From NCBI GenBank assembly GCA_030728245.1, contig JANQZX010000035.1, forward strand, positions 17,732 to 81,731: a stretch of DNA of 64,000 nucleotides, given 5' to 3'. A program made the translations under genes and the position numbers. Below are positions 49,017-57,783 of the stretch, one piece after another. Origin of the DNA: Saprospiraceae bacterium (GTDB taxonomy: Bacteria > Bacteroidota > Bacteroidia > Chitinophagales > Saprospiraceae). The notes under the pieces were generated by a model. That model worked only from the letters and a program-made list of their open reading frames with translations. It was not told the DNA's origin and did no database searches. Position 1 is the stretch's first letter. The number at the start of each line of letters is the position of its first letter.

Positions 49017-51554
49017 TTAAAATTCGCAACGGAATCTAAGATTTAGCCTCCTACTGGTCAAATAGTTAGGAATAGCATACTGCTGCAGAAAAACCGTTTT
49101 AATCCAGGTATTCCCTGCTTGATTCTGAACTTGAAGTAAGTTAAATACCTCTAAACTTAACCAGGTTTTTTTACTAAACCTCAGCCAATGGTCAGGTTTG
49201 ATAAGTGATTTTTTTTCTCTGTCGTAGAGTAAAAATGAAAAACCTATATCTACTCTATGGTATGGATTTAGCCGGTAAGTATTTCTATAGACTGTATTGT
49301 TCCCCTGAAGCCCATAAGGTAAACCAGTTCCTAAGGTAAAATTAACGTGAACTCGGAAATTATCATTTTTAGGCAAGTAATCCTGGAAAAACAACGCCAT
49401 AGTAACCAGCTGGTCCGACGGCCTTGGTACGTCCTTTACCACCGTCGCATCAGTCTTTCCAACTTCCCTTTCCAAGTGTTCTATCCCATTTAACCTTTCT
49501 CTGGCTCTAAGAAAAGAGAGATTTATCCATGATTCTGCTCCATTGACAAATTCACCATTTAACCTGACATCCAGACCGGTTACGTATCCGGAGGCATTGT
49601 TTTCACCAGCATACCGAATACGAACATTTTCAACCTCATAAGAAACCAGGTCCCATAAATTTTTATAGTACCCTTCCGCAATCAACTTAAATTTCGTTGG
49701 ATTATCTTTGCCCAAATAAAAATCATAAGAAAAACCAGCCAGATAGTGAAACGATTTTTGAGCTAAAACATCTAAATTCATCAAACCATTTGGTCTTCTC
49801 AACTCCCTGTAAAAAGGGGGTTGCATATAATATCCAAAAGCAAGTTTCCAGGAAATATCGCTTTTAATACCTAAAGGTTTATAGAGTAGTTGAACACGGG
49901 GAGAAAATAGAAACTCCTTATTTATCGTCCAGTAATTTGCCCTTAATCCCATAGATAACCTCAATTCTCTTTTACCCGCTTTTCTGTAGGTGTAAGTGTC
50001 CTGAAAATAGCCACTTAGCCTTGACGAATTCAATTCATTTTCTGTTTTTAAAACCTGTGAAAGTTGGAGTTCATCAGCACTATATGGCAGAGAATATCCC
50101 GCTGAATCAATCCTCTCCCATTCGTTGATTCTATCGTAAATGGACTCAAACTGGTATTTTAAGCTCCATTGTAAAAAATTATTCGACGAACCATCTTCTG
50201 TCATTTGTATTTCCAGACCTCCTTTGTACTCAATATTTGCTACCCTGGTTTGCAATAAATTTCGCACATATTGATGTTGGGTTCCAGAACCTAACTCTTC
50301 TAAAACCTCGCCAAATCGGGAACTACCAATATCCGATTCAATTTGACGTAAGCTGTAGCTACCCAATATATCAAAAGCTTCCTTTTCATAGGAACCAAAG
50401 CCAGAAAACAACCATTTCATAAATAATGGATTTTTCCTGTTTTCAGGTAACCAGGTCAAAGAAACTCCACCCATTCCTGTGGTAAAAACATTTTTTTCCT
50501 CCCCTTCAAAAACACTATAAAGTTGTAAGGCATAATTAATGAGACCAAAAGCCGTACTCCGGGTGGTAGGTCTGAATTCATAACTTGCATTGTTATAGTT
50601 GCCCAGAAAGCCTACTTGAAGAGACTTTGATAGGTCGTAAGTTAAATATACCTGCAAATCGGTAAAATTTGGAACGTATTCACCTTTTACATCCAAAGAG
50701 CCCAATAAGTATTTATTTGTTTTATATCTGGTTCCTACTAAATATCGCCATTTTTTGAAATCACTTTTACCTGCGGGCAAACTACCTTCCAAATGAGCGG
50801 TCGCCCCTAAAAGACTTCCTGAAAAAGAGCCGCCGAACGCTTCCGGTCTTTTATACTTTATATCTAACACCGATGATTGTTTGTCACCGTACCGAGCTTC
50901 AAATCCACCAGATGAAAATGACAAATCTCTTACTAAATCGATATTTGGAAAACTCAGCCCCTCTTGTTGACCCGCACGAATTAACTGGGGTCTATATATT
51001 TCAAAATCATTAACATAGACCAGATTTTCATCGTAATTTCCTCCTCTCACATTGTATTGAGAACTTAATTCCCCTCCCGTTCCGCTGCTTGCACCCAATG
51101 CTAAATGAGGAAGTAAACTTTCCAGATTACCAGAGGTACTAGGTAACAATCGAAGTTGTTCAACCCCTTCTCTTACCATTCCTGCTTCCTGAATGCGCGA
51201 ACTTCGAATTTCAATTTCTATATCTGAAGTAGTGGGTGCCAGTGTTATATCGAATTGCCTGCTACTGCCGTTAGGCATTGCATCTGCATTGACAACACTT
51301 TCCTTATAACCAATACGAGTAAACACTAGAATAAAAGGCTTTTGGGCTGGTACATTAATATTATACCGACCGGAAGCATCTGTTTCTACCGCATTAGAGG
51401 AGCCCTTGAGGTAAACAGTCACAAACTCAACAGGTAAATCGGTTAATCCATCTGTTACCGTACCTGTGATTTTAGCACTGATAGACGATTGAGCAATACT
51501 TTTACCAATATTTACTAAAAAAACTGATAAAACAATAATTAACCACTTCTGCAT
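49017..51554 (-). CDS. TonB-dependent receptor with N-terminal carboxypeptidase-regulatory-like domain
   Basis: ISAKITGTVTDGLTDLPVEFVTVYLKGSSNAVETDASGRYNI; plug region QYNVRGGNYDENLVYVNDFEIYRP. Confidence 0.9.
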   Translation of the reverse strand: MQKWLIIVLSVFLVNIGKSIAQSSISAKITGTVTDGLTDLPVEFVTVYLKGSSNAVETDASGRYNINVPAQKPFILVFTRIGYKESVVNADAMPNGSSRQFDITLAPTTSDIEIEIRSSRIQEAGMVREGVEQLRLLPSTSGNLESLLPHLALGASSGTGGELSSQYNVRGGNYDENLVYVNDFEIYRPQLIRAGQQEGLSFPNIDLVRDLSFSSGGFEARYGDKQSSVLDIKYKRPEAFGGSFSGSLLGATAHLEGSLPAGKSDFKKWRYLVGTRYKTNKYLLGSLDVKGEYVPNFTDLQVYLTYDLSKSLQVGFLGNYNNASYEFRPTTRSTAFGLINYALQLYSVFEGEEKNVFTTGMGGVSLTWLPENRKNPLFMKWLFSGFGSYEKEAFDILGSYSLRQIESDIGSSRFGEVLEELGSGTQHQYVRNLLQTRVANIEYKGGLEIQMTEDGSSNNFLQWSLKYQFESIYDRINEWERIDSAGYSLPYSADELQLSQVLKTENELNSSRLSGYFQDTYTYRKAGKRELRLSMGLRANYWTINKEFLFSPRVQLLYKPLGIKSDISWKLAFGYYMQPPFYRELRRPNGLMNLDVLAQKSFHYLAGFSYDFYLGKDNPTKFKLIAEGYYKNLWDLVSYEVENVRIRYAGENNASGYVTGLDVRLNGEFVNGAESWINLSFLRARERLNGIEHLEREVGKTDATVVKDVPRPSDQLVTMALFFQDYLPKNDNFRVHVNFTLGTGLPYGLQGNNTVYRNTYRLNPYHRVDIGFSFLLYDREKKSLIKPDHWLRFSKKTWLSLEVFNLLQVQNQAGNTWIKTVFLQQYAIPNYLTSRRLNLRFRCEF

Positions 51555-51565
51555 ATTATTAATTA

Positions 51566-52246
51566 TTAATATTGCCCGTTTTTAACATTATTTGCTATTT
51601 CATAAAATTTATTCACCGTTTCCTCTCTGTGTAACGCCTTAAATACCGAAGTACCCGCCACTAAATTATCCGCGCCTGCTTCTATGAGTTGTGCAGCATT
51701 TTTCAAATCTACCCCACCATCAATTTGTATAATAACATCTGGATAGGAGACATCTAATAAATTTCTTAATTCTCTAACCCTATTTATAGTATGTGGAATA
51801 AATTTTTGTCCTCCAAAACCTGGATTTACAGACATAATTAATATCATTTCTACATAAGGAAATATGTCTTTCAGTAAAGAAACCGGCGTGTGAGGATTTA
51901 CCGCCACCGCTGGAGATACTCCTAACTCTTTGATCTGTTGAAGGGTTCTTACCAAATGAGGACAAGCTTCATAATGCACGGTGATTCTATCTGCACCCGC
52001 CTCATGAAATGATTTTAAGTATTGGTCTGGATTTGAAATCATTAAATGAACATCAAAAATCTTTTTTGTCAACGGCCTCAATGAGGATATAACGGGGAAT
52101 CCAAAACTTATATTGGGAACAAAATGTCCGTCCATAATATCTAGATGCAACCATTCTGCCTGGCTGTTGTCAAAAAACAAAATTTCTTCCTGAAGTTGGC
52201 TAAAATCAGCGGCAAGTAAAGATGGCGATAAACAAAATGACCTCAT
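51566..52246 (-). CDS. rpe: Ribulose-phosphate 3-epimerase
   Basis: LSPSLLAADFSQL, WLHLDIMDGHFVPNISFG, MSVNPGFGGQKFI, IQIDGGV, VAGTSVF. Confidence 0.95.
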   Translation of the reverse strand: MRSFCLSPSLLAADFSQLQEEILFFDNSQAEWLHLDIMDGHFVPNISFGFPVISSLRPLTKKIFDVHLMISNPDQYLKSFHEAGADRITVHYEACPHLVRTLQQIKELGVSPAVAVNPHTPVSLLKDIFPYVEMILIMSVNPGFGGQKFIPHTINRVRELRNLLDVSYPDVIIQIDGGVDLKNAAQLIEAGADNLVAGTSVFKALHREETVNKFYEIANNVKNGQY

Positions 52247-52265
52247 TATATTTAATTAGTTAGCG

Positions 52266-52273
52266 CAAAAGTA
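52266..52273 (-). promoter_or_regulatory. Candidate -7 box TACTTTTG for rpe
   Basis: CAAAAGTA on + strand. Confidence 0.45.
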
Positions 52274-52438
52274 TAAAATAAGCATTGAATTTGTTGCCAA
52301 AATGCTTTTATATTCATTGAATTATAAAGAGAATTGATTTATTGAACATCTAAAAAATCATTGATAACAAATAAAATACAAATCATTTGATTAAAAAGAA
52401 TTAAATTTATAACTGCATTTTAAAAAAAATGAACCGAA

Positions 52439-52921
52439 ATGTCTCTCGAATTACCTGTTCAAATAAAAATCAATTGTCTTCCTTATGCTGGTTTAAGTTT
52501 AAATCAGCTCTACGACATAATGAAATTGAGACAAAAAGTATTTGTTGTAGAACAAAACTGTCCCTATTTAGATGCAGACGATGTTGATAAAAATGCGTGG
52601 CACTTGCTATTTTACGGTTGGGATGAACAATTAATTGGTTATTCCAGACTTATCCCAAAGGGCATTGTCTTTCCAGAATATGCATCGATTGGAAGAGTCG
52701 TTGTTGATCCGGATTTCCGGCAAAAAAATCTCGGTAAGCAGGTTGTTAACAGAGCTATAGATGAGATGGAGGCCTTGTATGGAAACATTGAAATTAAAAT
52801 ATCGGCACAATCCTATCTCATTAAATTCTATGAATTCCTTGGTTTTTACAAAGCTGGCGAAGAATATCTGGAAGATGGCATTCCACATACGCCCATGATA
52901 AAACCTAAAAAGCTTTTATAA
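52439..52921 (+). CDS. ElaA-like GNAT family N-acetyltransferase
   Basis: LYDIMKLRQKVFVVEQNCPYLDADDVDKNAWHL; SIGRVVVDPDFRQKNLGKQVVNRAI; Y-FYEFLGF. Confidence 0.9.
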   Translation: MSLELPVQIKINCLPYAGLSLNQLYDIMKLRQKVFVVEQNCPYLDADDVDKNAWHLLFYGWDEQLIGYSRLIPKGIVFPEYASIGRVVVDPDFRQKNLGKQVVNRAIDEMEALYGNIEIKISAQSYLIKFYEFLGFYKAGEEYLEDGIPHTPMIKPKKLL

Positions 52922-52947
52922 AATATAATGCATTCACCGTTTACAAA

Positions 52948-53440
52948 CCGCCAGGGGCCAAAAGGTGTTTTGGGGGAGATTGTGCCGCCAGGGGCCAGTT
53001 GTTTGAATCAGGATTTACAGGATTTCGAGGATTAACTATAACGTCGTTGGTTTGGGAGGGAAGTTTATTATTAAACGGTGCTTTCATTGCCAAGCCTCCC
53101 GCCGATGTGTTACACATCGGCGAAAAGAAGGGTAAAAAGTAATCCTCTACAAATTACCCTTACCTCCAAAACGAAGACGTACGCTGCAATCCTGAAAATC
53201 CTGTAAATCCTGATTCAAAACCAGATGATAGCAGGTGAAATTTATATTGTATCCTGTCGGGGAAAAGACGCGAAGCATCACGTCTCTACATGATGACATT
53301 CTGACCATTGGGAAATGCATCTGTATCATGGGAGGGCGAATGCAATTCGCCTCTACAATAATGGAATGACTATCATCCGTGAAATCCAATAATCCTTAAA
53401 ATCCGTGATTCAAAACCGGGTGATAGCAGGTAAATTTTAC
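52948..53440. repeat. Mosaic non-coding repeat island (direct repeats, 24-bp inverted repeat, several small palindromes)
   Basis: CCGCCAGGGGCCA at 52948 and 52985; TTTGAATCAGGATTTACAGGATTT 53002-53025 inverted at 53196-53219; direct repeat at 53212/53407; palindromes at 53100-53122, 53266-53285 and 53335-53351. Confidence 0.85.
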
Positions 53441-53452
53441 CTATAATAACAC

Positions 53453-53490
53453 AAAAAAAGAGGCCATCTTTTCAGACAGCCTCTTTTTTT
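53453..53490. terminator. Bidirectional intrinsic terminator at the end of the aromatic operon
   Basis: AAAAAAAGAGGC...GCCTCTTTTTTT inverted repeat immediately 3' of the minus-strand operon. Confidence 0.85.
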
Positions 53491-53497
53491 GAAATGC

Positions 53498-54580
53498 TTA
53501 ATTTCCTTGCATCACCTTTTCCTGGTGATTTATAGATTCCTGATGAATCGCTTTTAGCGTGGTTTCTACAAACTCCTCGCTTAATCCTTTTTTAGTACCT
53601 ATGGAAAGACCTCTTTCCAAAATTTCGTTCCAACGATTAGTTTGAAGAATAGCAATATTATTGTCTTTCTTAAATTTGCCAATACCTTCGGCCAATTTCA
53701 TTCTTCGGGCATATAGATTCATTAATTCATCGTCAATTTCATCAATTTCATGTCTTAAATGATCAATATTATTGTGAAATTCAGGATTATCGGTGGTAGC
53801 GAGCCTGAACTTTAACTTATTATAAAGTTCTGCGCCATATACCTCCGGGGTAATTTGCTGGGCAGCGTCACTCCAGGCCTCATCGGGACGAGGATGAACT
53901 TCGGTCATAAGGCCGTCAAAATTAAGGTCAAATCCCTTTTGGGCCACTGCCAATAAAGTATCTCTGCGTCCGCATATATGACTATTATCCACAATAATTT
54001 CTAAATCTGGAAATAATCTTTTCAACTCAATGGCAATTTGCCAGCGGGGAATATTTCTATAGTTTGATTCCCCATGATGAGAGAATCCCCTCTGAATAGC
54101 GGCAATTCTTCTGATACCTGCATTATAAACCCTTTCGATGGCACCAATCCATAATTTCAGATCAGGGTTCACCGGATTTTTAATTAATACAGGAATATCC
54201 ACGCCTTTCAAGGCATCGGCTACTTCCTGCACGGAGAAAGGATTTACCGTCGTACGTGCACCTATCCAAAGTACATCAACGCCAGCTTTCAGGGCTTCAA
54301 AAACATGCTGGGTATTGGCCACCTCCGTTGTAACAGGCAAACCAGTTTCAGCTTTCACCTTTTTAAGCCAGGGCAAACCAATGGCGCCTACCCCTTCAAA
54401 TTCACCGGGACGGGTTCTTGGTTTCCAGATTCCTGCTCTAAAAAGATCCACTTTACCGAGAGCAGCTAAACCGCGCGCCGCCTGAAGTACTTGTTCTTCT
54501 GATTCAGCACTGCAAGGGCCGGCAATAATAATTGGACGTTTTTCCGTACGTGCCAAAACGGGGCTAAATGTCATTTCCAT
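53498..54580 (-). CDS. Bifunctional 3-deoxy-7-phosphoheptulonate synthase/chorismate mutase type II
   Basis: IIAGPCSAESEEQV...FRAGIWKPRTRPGEFEG DAHP synthase; C-terminal IDHLRHEIDEIDDELMNLYARRMKLAEGIGKFK chorismate mutase. Confidence 0.94.
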   Translation of the reverse strand: MEMTFSPVLARTEKRPIIIAGPCSAESEEQVLQAARGLAALGKVDLFRAGIWKPRTRPGEFEGVGAIGLPWLKKVKAETGLPVTTEVANTQHVFEALKAGVDVLWIGARTTVNPFSVQEVADALKGVDIPVLIKNPVNPDLKLWIGAIERVYNAGIRRIAAIQRGFSHHGESNYRNIPRWQIAIELKRLFPDLEIIVDNSHICGRRDTLLAVAQKGFDLNFDGLMTEVHPRPDEAWSDAAQQITPEVYGAELYNKLKFRLATTDNPEFHNNIDHLRHEIDEIDDELMNLYARRMKLAEGIGKFKKDNNIAILQTNRWNEILERGLSIGTKKGLSEEFVETTLKAIHQESINHQEKVMQGN

Positions 54581-54599
54581 GAATATTCCTTTAAATTAG

Positions 54600-55442
54600 T
54601 CAGGAAATAATGCGTTTTATAGCATTTGCTTCCTCGATAAGTGTGTGAAATGTATCAAAATCGTTTTTTATAAGTAAACTTCGAAATTGCGATAATTGGT
54701 TAATGTGTTCATCCAAAACATCGAGAACATTATCTCTGTTTTGTTTGAAAATGGGTATCCAGGTATCCGGAGAAGATTTAGCCAGACGAACCGTACTGCT
54801 GAATCCTGAACCTGCTAATTCAAATATTCTATTTTCATCTTTTTCCTTTGCGAGCACCGTTAAAGCTAAGGCAAATGAGCTAATATGAGAAATATGCGAA
54901 ACATAAGCGGTGTGTACATCGTGCGATTTCGAATCCAATTCTAATACCTTCATATTCAATGAAGAAAAAATATTCCGAACTGTTTCTAGTGCATCCGGCG
55001 CACTAAGTTCAACATCGCAGAGAACGGTATATTTGCCTTCAAACAAATGAGGAATAGCAGCCTCCGGTCCCGAAAATTCAGTGCCCGCCATTGGGTGAGC
55101 AGCAACATATCTATTCCTTCTCGGGTGCAAGCGAACAGCCTCTGATAATTGCATTTTAGTGGAACCTACGTCCATTACTATTTGAAGATCGGTAATACTT
55201 GAAAGTAGTTCGGGGATAATTCTTACCATGCTATCCATTGGGGTAGAAACTATAAAAAGATCCGCTCTTTTTATTGCTTCAGGTAAGGTTACTATCTCAT
55301 CTGCCAATCCAAGTTTTAAAGCTTTAGCTGCATTGTCAGACTGACTGTCAATACCCAATATATGATTTATTCCCGCTCTGTTTTTAAGGGAAATTCCTAA
55401 AGACCCACCAATTAAGCCTAATCCAATAATGGCTACAATCAT
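54600..55442 (-). CDS. tyrA: Prephenate dehydrogenase
   Basis: IIGLGLIGGSLGISLK, VSTPMDSM, AAHPMAGTEFSGPEAA. Confidence 0.92.
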   Translation of the reverse strand: MIVAIIGLGLIGGSLGISLKNRAGINHILGIDSQSDNAAKALKLGLADEIVTLPEAIKRADLFIVSTPMDSMVRIIPELLSSITDLQIVMDVGSTKMQLSEAVRLHPRRNRYVAAHPMAGTEFSGPEAAIPHLFEGKYTVLCDVELSAPDALETVRNIFSSLNMKVLELDSKSHDVHTAYVSHISHISSFALALTVLAKEKDENRIFELAGSGFSSTVRLAKSSPDTWIPIFKQNRDNVLDVLDEHINQLSQFRSLLIKNDFDTFHTLIEEANAIKRIIS

Positions 55443-55444
55443 TA

Positions 55445-56626
55445 TTAAACTTTTAGTTCAGATAAATGAATTCTTTCCAAAGCCTCTTCAAAATCAGTTA
55501 CGGGACTGCAAAGAGAAATTCTAAGATATTGATCGCCGCCGCTGCCAAAAATACCGCCTGGCGTAATAAATAAATTAGTTTCATAGAGCAGTCTATCGGC
55601 CAATTGATAGGCATTTTCAAAAACATCAGGAATTTTTGCCCATAAAAACATGCCTACCTGATTATTTGCATACTTACAACCCAATAAATCCATTACCTTT
55701 TCAGCCACCTTTCTTCTTTCTAAATATACCTTATTCAGATTTTCATACCATGCATCGGTTAGTTCCAGCGCGGTGATAGCTGCTTTTTGAACGCCATAAA
55801 ACATGCCAGAATCCATATTACTTTTAAATCGTAATATTTCAGCTAAATAATCAGCTCTACCCGCTAACATGCCTATCCTCCATCCTGCCAAATTATGTGC
55901 TTTGCTTAAAGAATTTAACTCCAAAGCAACATCCATAGCACCAGGGACAGATAAAAGGCTATGTTTTTCAGGATTTAATACAAAGGTATATGGATTATCA
56001 TTCACCAATAATATATGGTATTGTTTGGCAAACTGAATCAGCGCTGTAAAATAATCCTTATCTGCGGGAGCGCCTGTAGGCATATTAGGATAATTAAGCC
56101 ACATTAATTTGACCTTAGAAAGGTCAGTTTTTGCGAGAAGATCCAGATCTGCCTGCCAGTTTTTTGACTCTTCCAAGGCATAATAGCGCAACGTTGCCCC
56201 CGTCAACTGAGCTACTGCAGAATAAGCCGGGTATCCAGGATTGGGCACAAGAACTTCATCACCTGGTTCGAGATAAGTCATAGAAATATGCATAATCCCC
56301 TCTTTGGAACCAATCAGCGGCAAAATTTCAGTATTTGGATTAAGATCAACCTTAAAATATTTTTTATACCACATTGAAAAAGCCTGCCGTAATTCAGGTA
56401 AACCTAAATAAGATTGATAACCATGCACCTCTTTTTTACTACTTTCCCTGATTAAAGTTTGAATAACTTCCTCATCGGGGGCCTGGTCAGGGCTTCCAAT
56501 ACCAAGATTGATAACTTTTTTACCCTCAGCACGTAAAGAAGCAATTTCCTTTAATTTTCTGGAAAAGTAGTATTCCTCTACTTGCCCCATTCTGGAGGCG
56601 GGCAAAATGATGGGCTCGCTTTTCAT
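55445..56626 (-). CDS. PLP-dependent class I/II aminotransferase
   Basis: INLGIGSPDQAP, NPGYPAY, LNYPNMPTGA, SLSKAHNLAGWRIG. Confidence 0.93.
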   Translation of the reverse strand: MKSEPIILPASRMGQVEEYYFSRKLKEIASLRAEGKKVINLGIGSPDQAPDEEVIQTLIRESSKKEVHGYQSYLGLPELRQAFSMWYKKYFKVDLNPNTEILPLIGSKEGIMHISMTYLEPGDEVLVPNPGYPAYSAVAQLTGATLRYYALEESKNWQADLDLLAKTDLSKVKLMWLNYPNMPTGAPADKDYFTALIQFAKQYHILLVNDNPYTFVLNPEKHSLLSVPGAMDVALELNSLSKAHNLAGWRIGMLAGRADYLAEILRFKSNMDSGMFYGVQKAAITALELTDAWYENLNKVYLERRKVAEKVMDLLGCKYANNQVGMFLWAKIPDVFENAYQLADRLLYETNLFITPGGIFGSGGDQYLRISLCSPVTDFEEALERIHLSELKV

Positions 56627-57507
56627 TCCTCAAAATGTTTACCTTGATTATAAATTCCTAGTATCTGCATATTATTTGCCAATGGTTTAATGGCATCAAT
56701 GGCAGATTGAATGGGAACCGATCCCTCTGAAATGAAATCCAGATAGAACTGATATTCCCATGGCTTACCTAAAATGGGGGTAGATTGAATTTTAGAGACA
56801 TTAATATTATAGGCAGCTAAGACAGCTAATACTTTATACAGGCTTCCAACAGTATGATCCACTGAAAATGTTATGGAAACTTTATTGGCCTGATCATCGA
56901 TAATGGCCATTTTCTGAGGTTGTAAAACCCAAAATCTGGTATGATTGGCCTTATTCGTCTCAATACTTGGCGCAAGGATGTTTAAATCGTACATTTTTGC
57001 CGCTAAACTGCTGGCAATAGCACCAATACCCTTCCATTGTCCGTCTTTAATATACTTTGCTGAAAGGGCAGTATCCTCACTTTCGATAAGTTTAATAGAA
57101 GGAAAATTTCTGAAAAACTCACGACATTGTTCAATGGCAATGGGATGGGAATGAACCTCTTTCAAATCGGCTATTGACTGTCCAGGTAAAGCCATTAAAT
57201 TCTGAACAATCCTTAAATACACCTCTCCAACGATAGAGAGAGAAGAATCATGAACCCTTTTGTAGTTAGGTAGCAAAGTTCCTGCAATAGAATTTTCAAT
57301 AGCCATAAGCGCAACATCCACCCTGGTATCACTTTGAGCACTCTCCACTAGTTGGTCGAAAGTTATGGCGGGAATTATTTCAATAGACTGACCTTCAAAA
57401 CAATGTCTTGCAGCAATGTCATGAAAAGCACCAGGCACCCCTTGTATGGCAACGCCCAGAGATTGGGTATTTTTTAACTTCTTTTCAAGTAACGTTTGAG
57501 CGATCAT
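56623..57507 (-). CDS. pheA: Prephenate dehydratase (with ACT domain)
   Basis: IQGVPGAFHDIAARHCF, ALMAIENSIAGTLLPNY, NHTRFWVL, ACT domain with ISKIQSTPILGKPWEYQFYLDF. Confidence 0.94.
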   Translation of the reverse strand: MIAQTLLEKKLKNTQSLGVAIQGVPGAFHDIAARHCFEGQSIEIIPAITFDQLVESAQSDTRVDVALMAIENSIAGTLLPNYKRVHDSSLSIVGEVYLRIVQNLMALPGQSIADLKEVHSHPIAIEQCREFFRNFPSIKLIESEDTALSAKYIKDGQWKGIGAIASSLAAKMYDLNILAPSIETNKANHTRFWVLQPQKMAIIDDQANKVSITFSVDHTVGSLYKVLAVLAAYNINVSKIQSTPILGKPWEYQFYLDFISEGSVPIQSAIDAIKPLANNMQILGIYNQGKHFEE

Positions 57508-57522
57508 AATTCATTTTTAACC

Positions 57523-57548
57523 AAAAAAAAAGTCCCGATGCCGGGACT
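57523..57548 (-). terminator. Attenuator terminator in the pheA leader
   Basis: - strand AGTCCCG-gcat-CGGGACT followed by a run of 9 T, about 16 nt before the pheA ATG. Confidence 0.88.
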
Positions 57549-57588
57549 CTATTTTGCAGAAATAATTTTATAGCAATCATAGCGTCCC
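57543..57588 (-). promoter_or_regulatory. Candidate antiterminator pairing (GGGAC 57588-57584 with GTCCC 57547-57543, extendable across one mismatch by CT/AG)
   Basis: GTCCC is shared with the left arm of the terminator; GGGAC begins two nt after the leader-peptide stop codon. Confidence 0.7.
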
Positions 57589-57589
57589 T

Positions 57590-57646
57590 TTACGACAAAA
57601 CGTAAAAACAGAAACCGCTAAAATAAAATGCTACTGAAAAATTCAT
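57590..57646 (-). CDS. Phe/Tyr-rich leader peptide MNFSVAFYFSGFCFYVLS of the aromatic operon
   Basis: ATG AAT TTT TCA GTA GCA TTT TAT TTT AGC GGT TTC TGT TTT TAC GTT TTG TCG TAA read on the minus strand; 5 Phe and 2 Tyr in 18 codons; preceded by AGGA. Confidence 0.82.
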   Translation of the reverse strand: MNFSVAFYFSGFCFYVLS

Positions 57647-57783
57647 TCCTACGTGTTTTAATATTGTAAAAATAGGATAATTCAATAATATTCCAAAAAA
57701 AGTAAGGAAAAATAATCAACAATTTAACCTAATGGCTATATTATTGCATTAATATCAATTTTTAATCTTTCTAACCTCTTTAT

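Noticed and set aside
51555-51565. Cobalamin or other riboswitch ahead of the TonB-dependent receptor
   Set aside because: Only 11 bp separate it from rpe on the same strand; no room for a riboswitch.
53147-53389. 80-aa minus-strand ORF inside the repeat island
   Set aside because: Its sequence is made of the repeat modules and palindromes; no domain signal, so probably chance.
57647-57720. Promoter of the pheA leader transcript
   Set aside because: No clean TAnnTTTG box could be identified; TACTTTTTTTG and TATTTTTAC are only loose matches, so no promoter is called.
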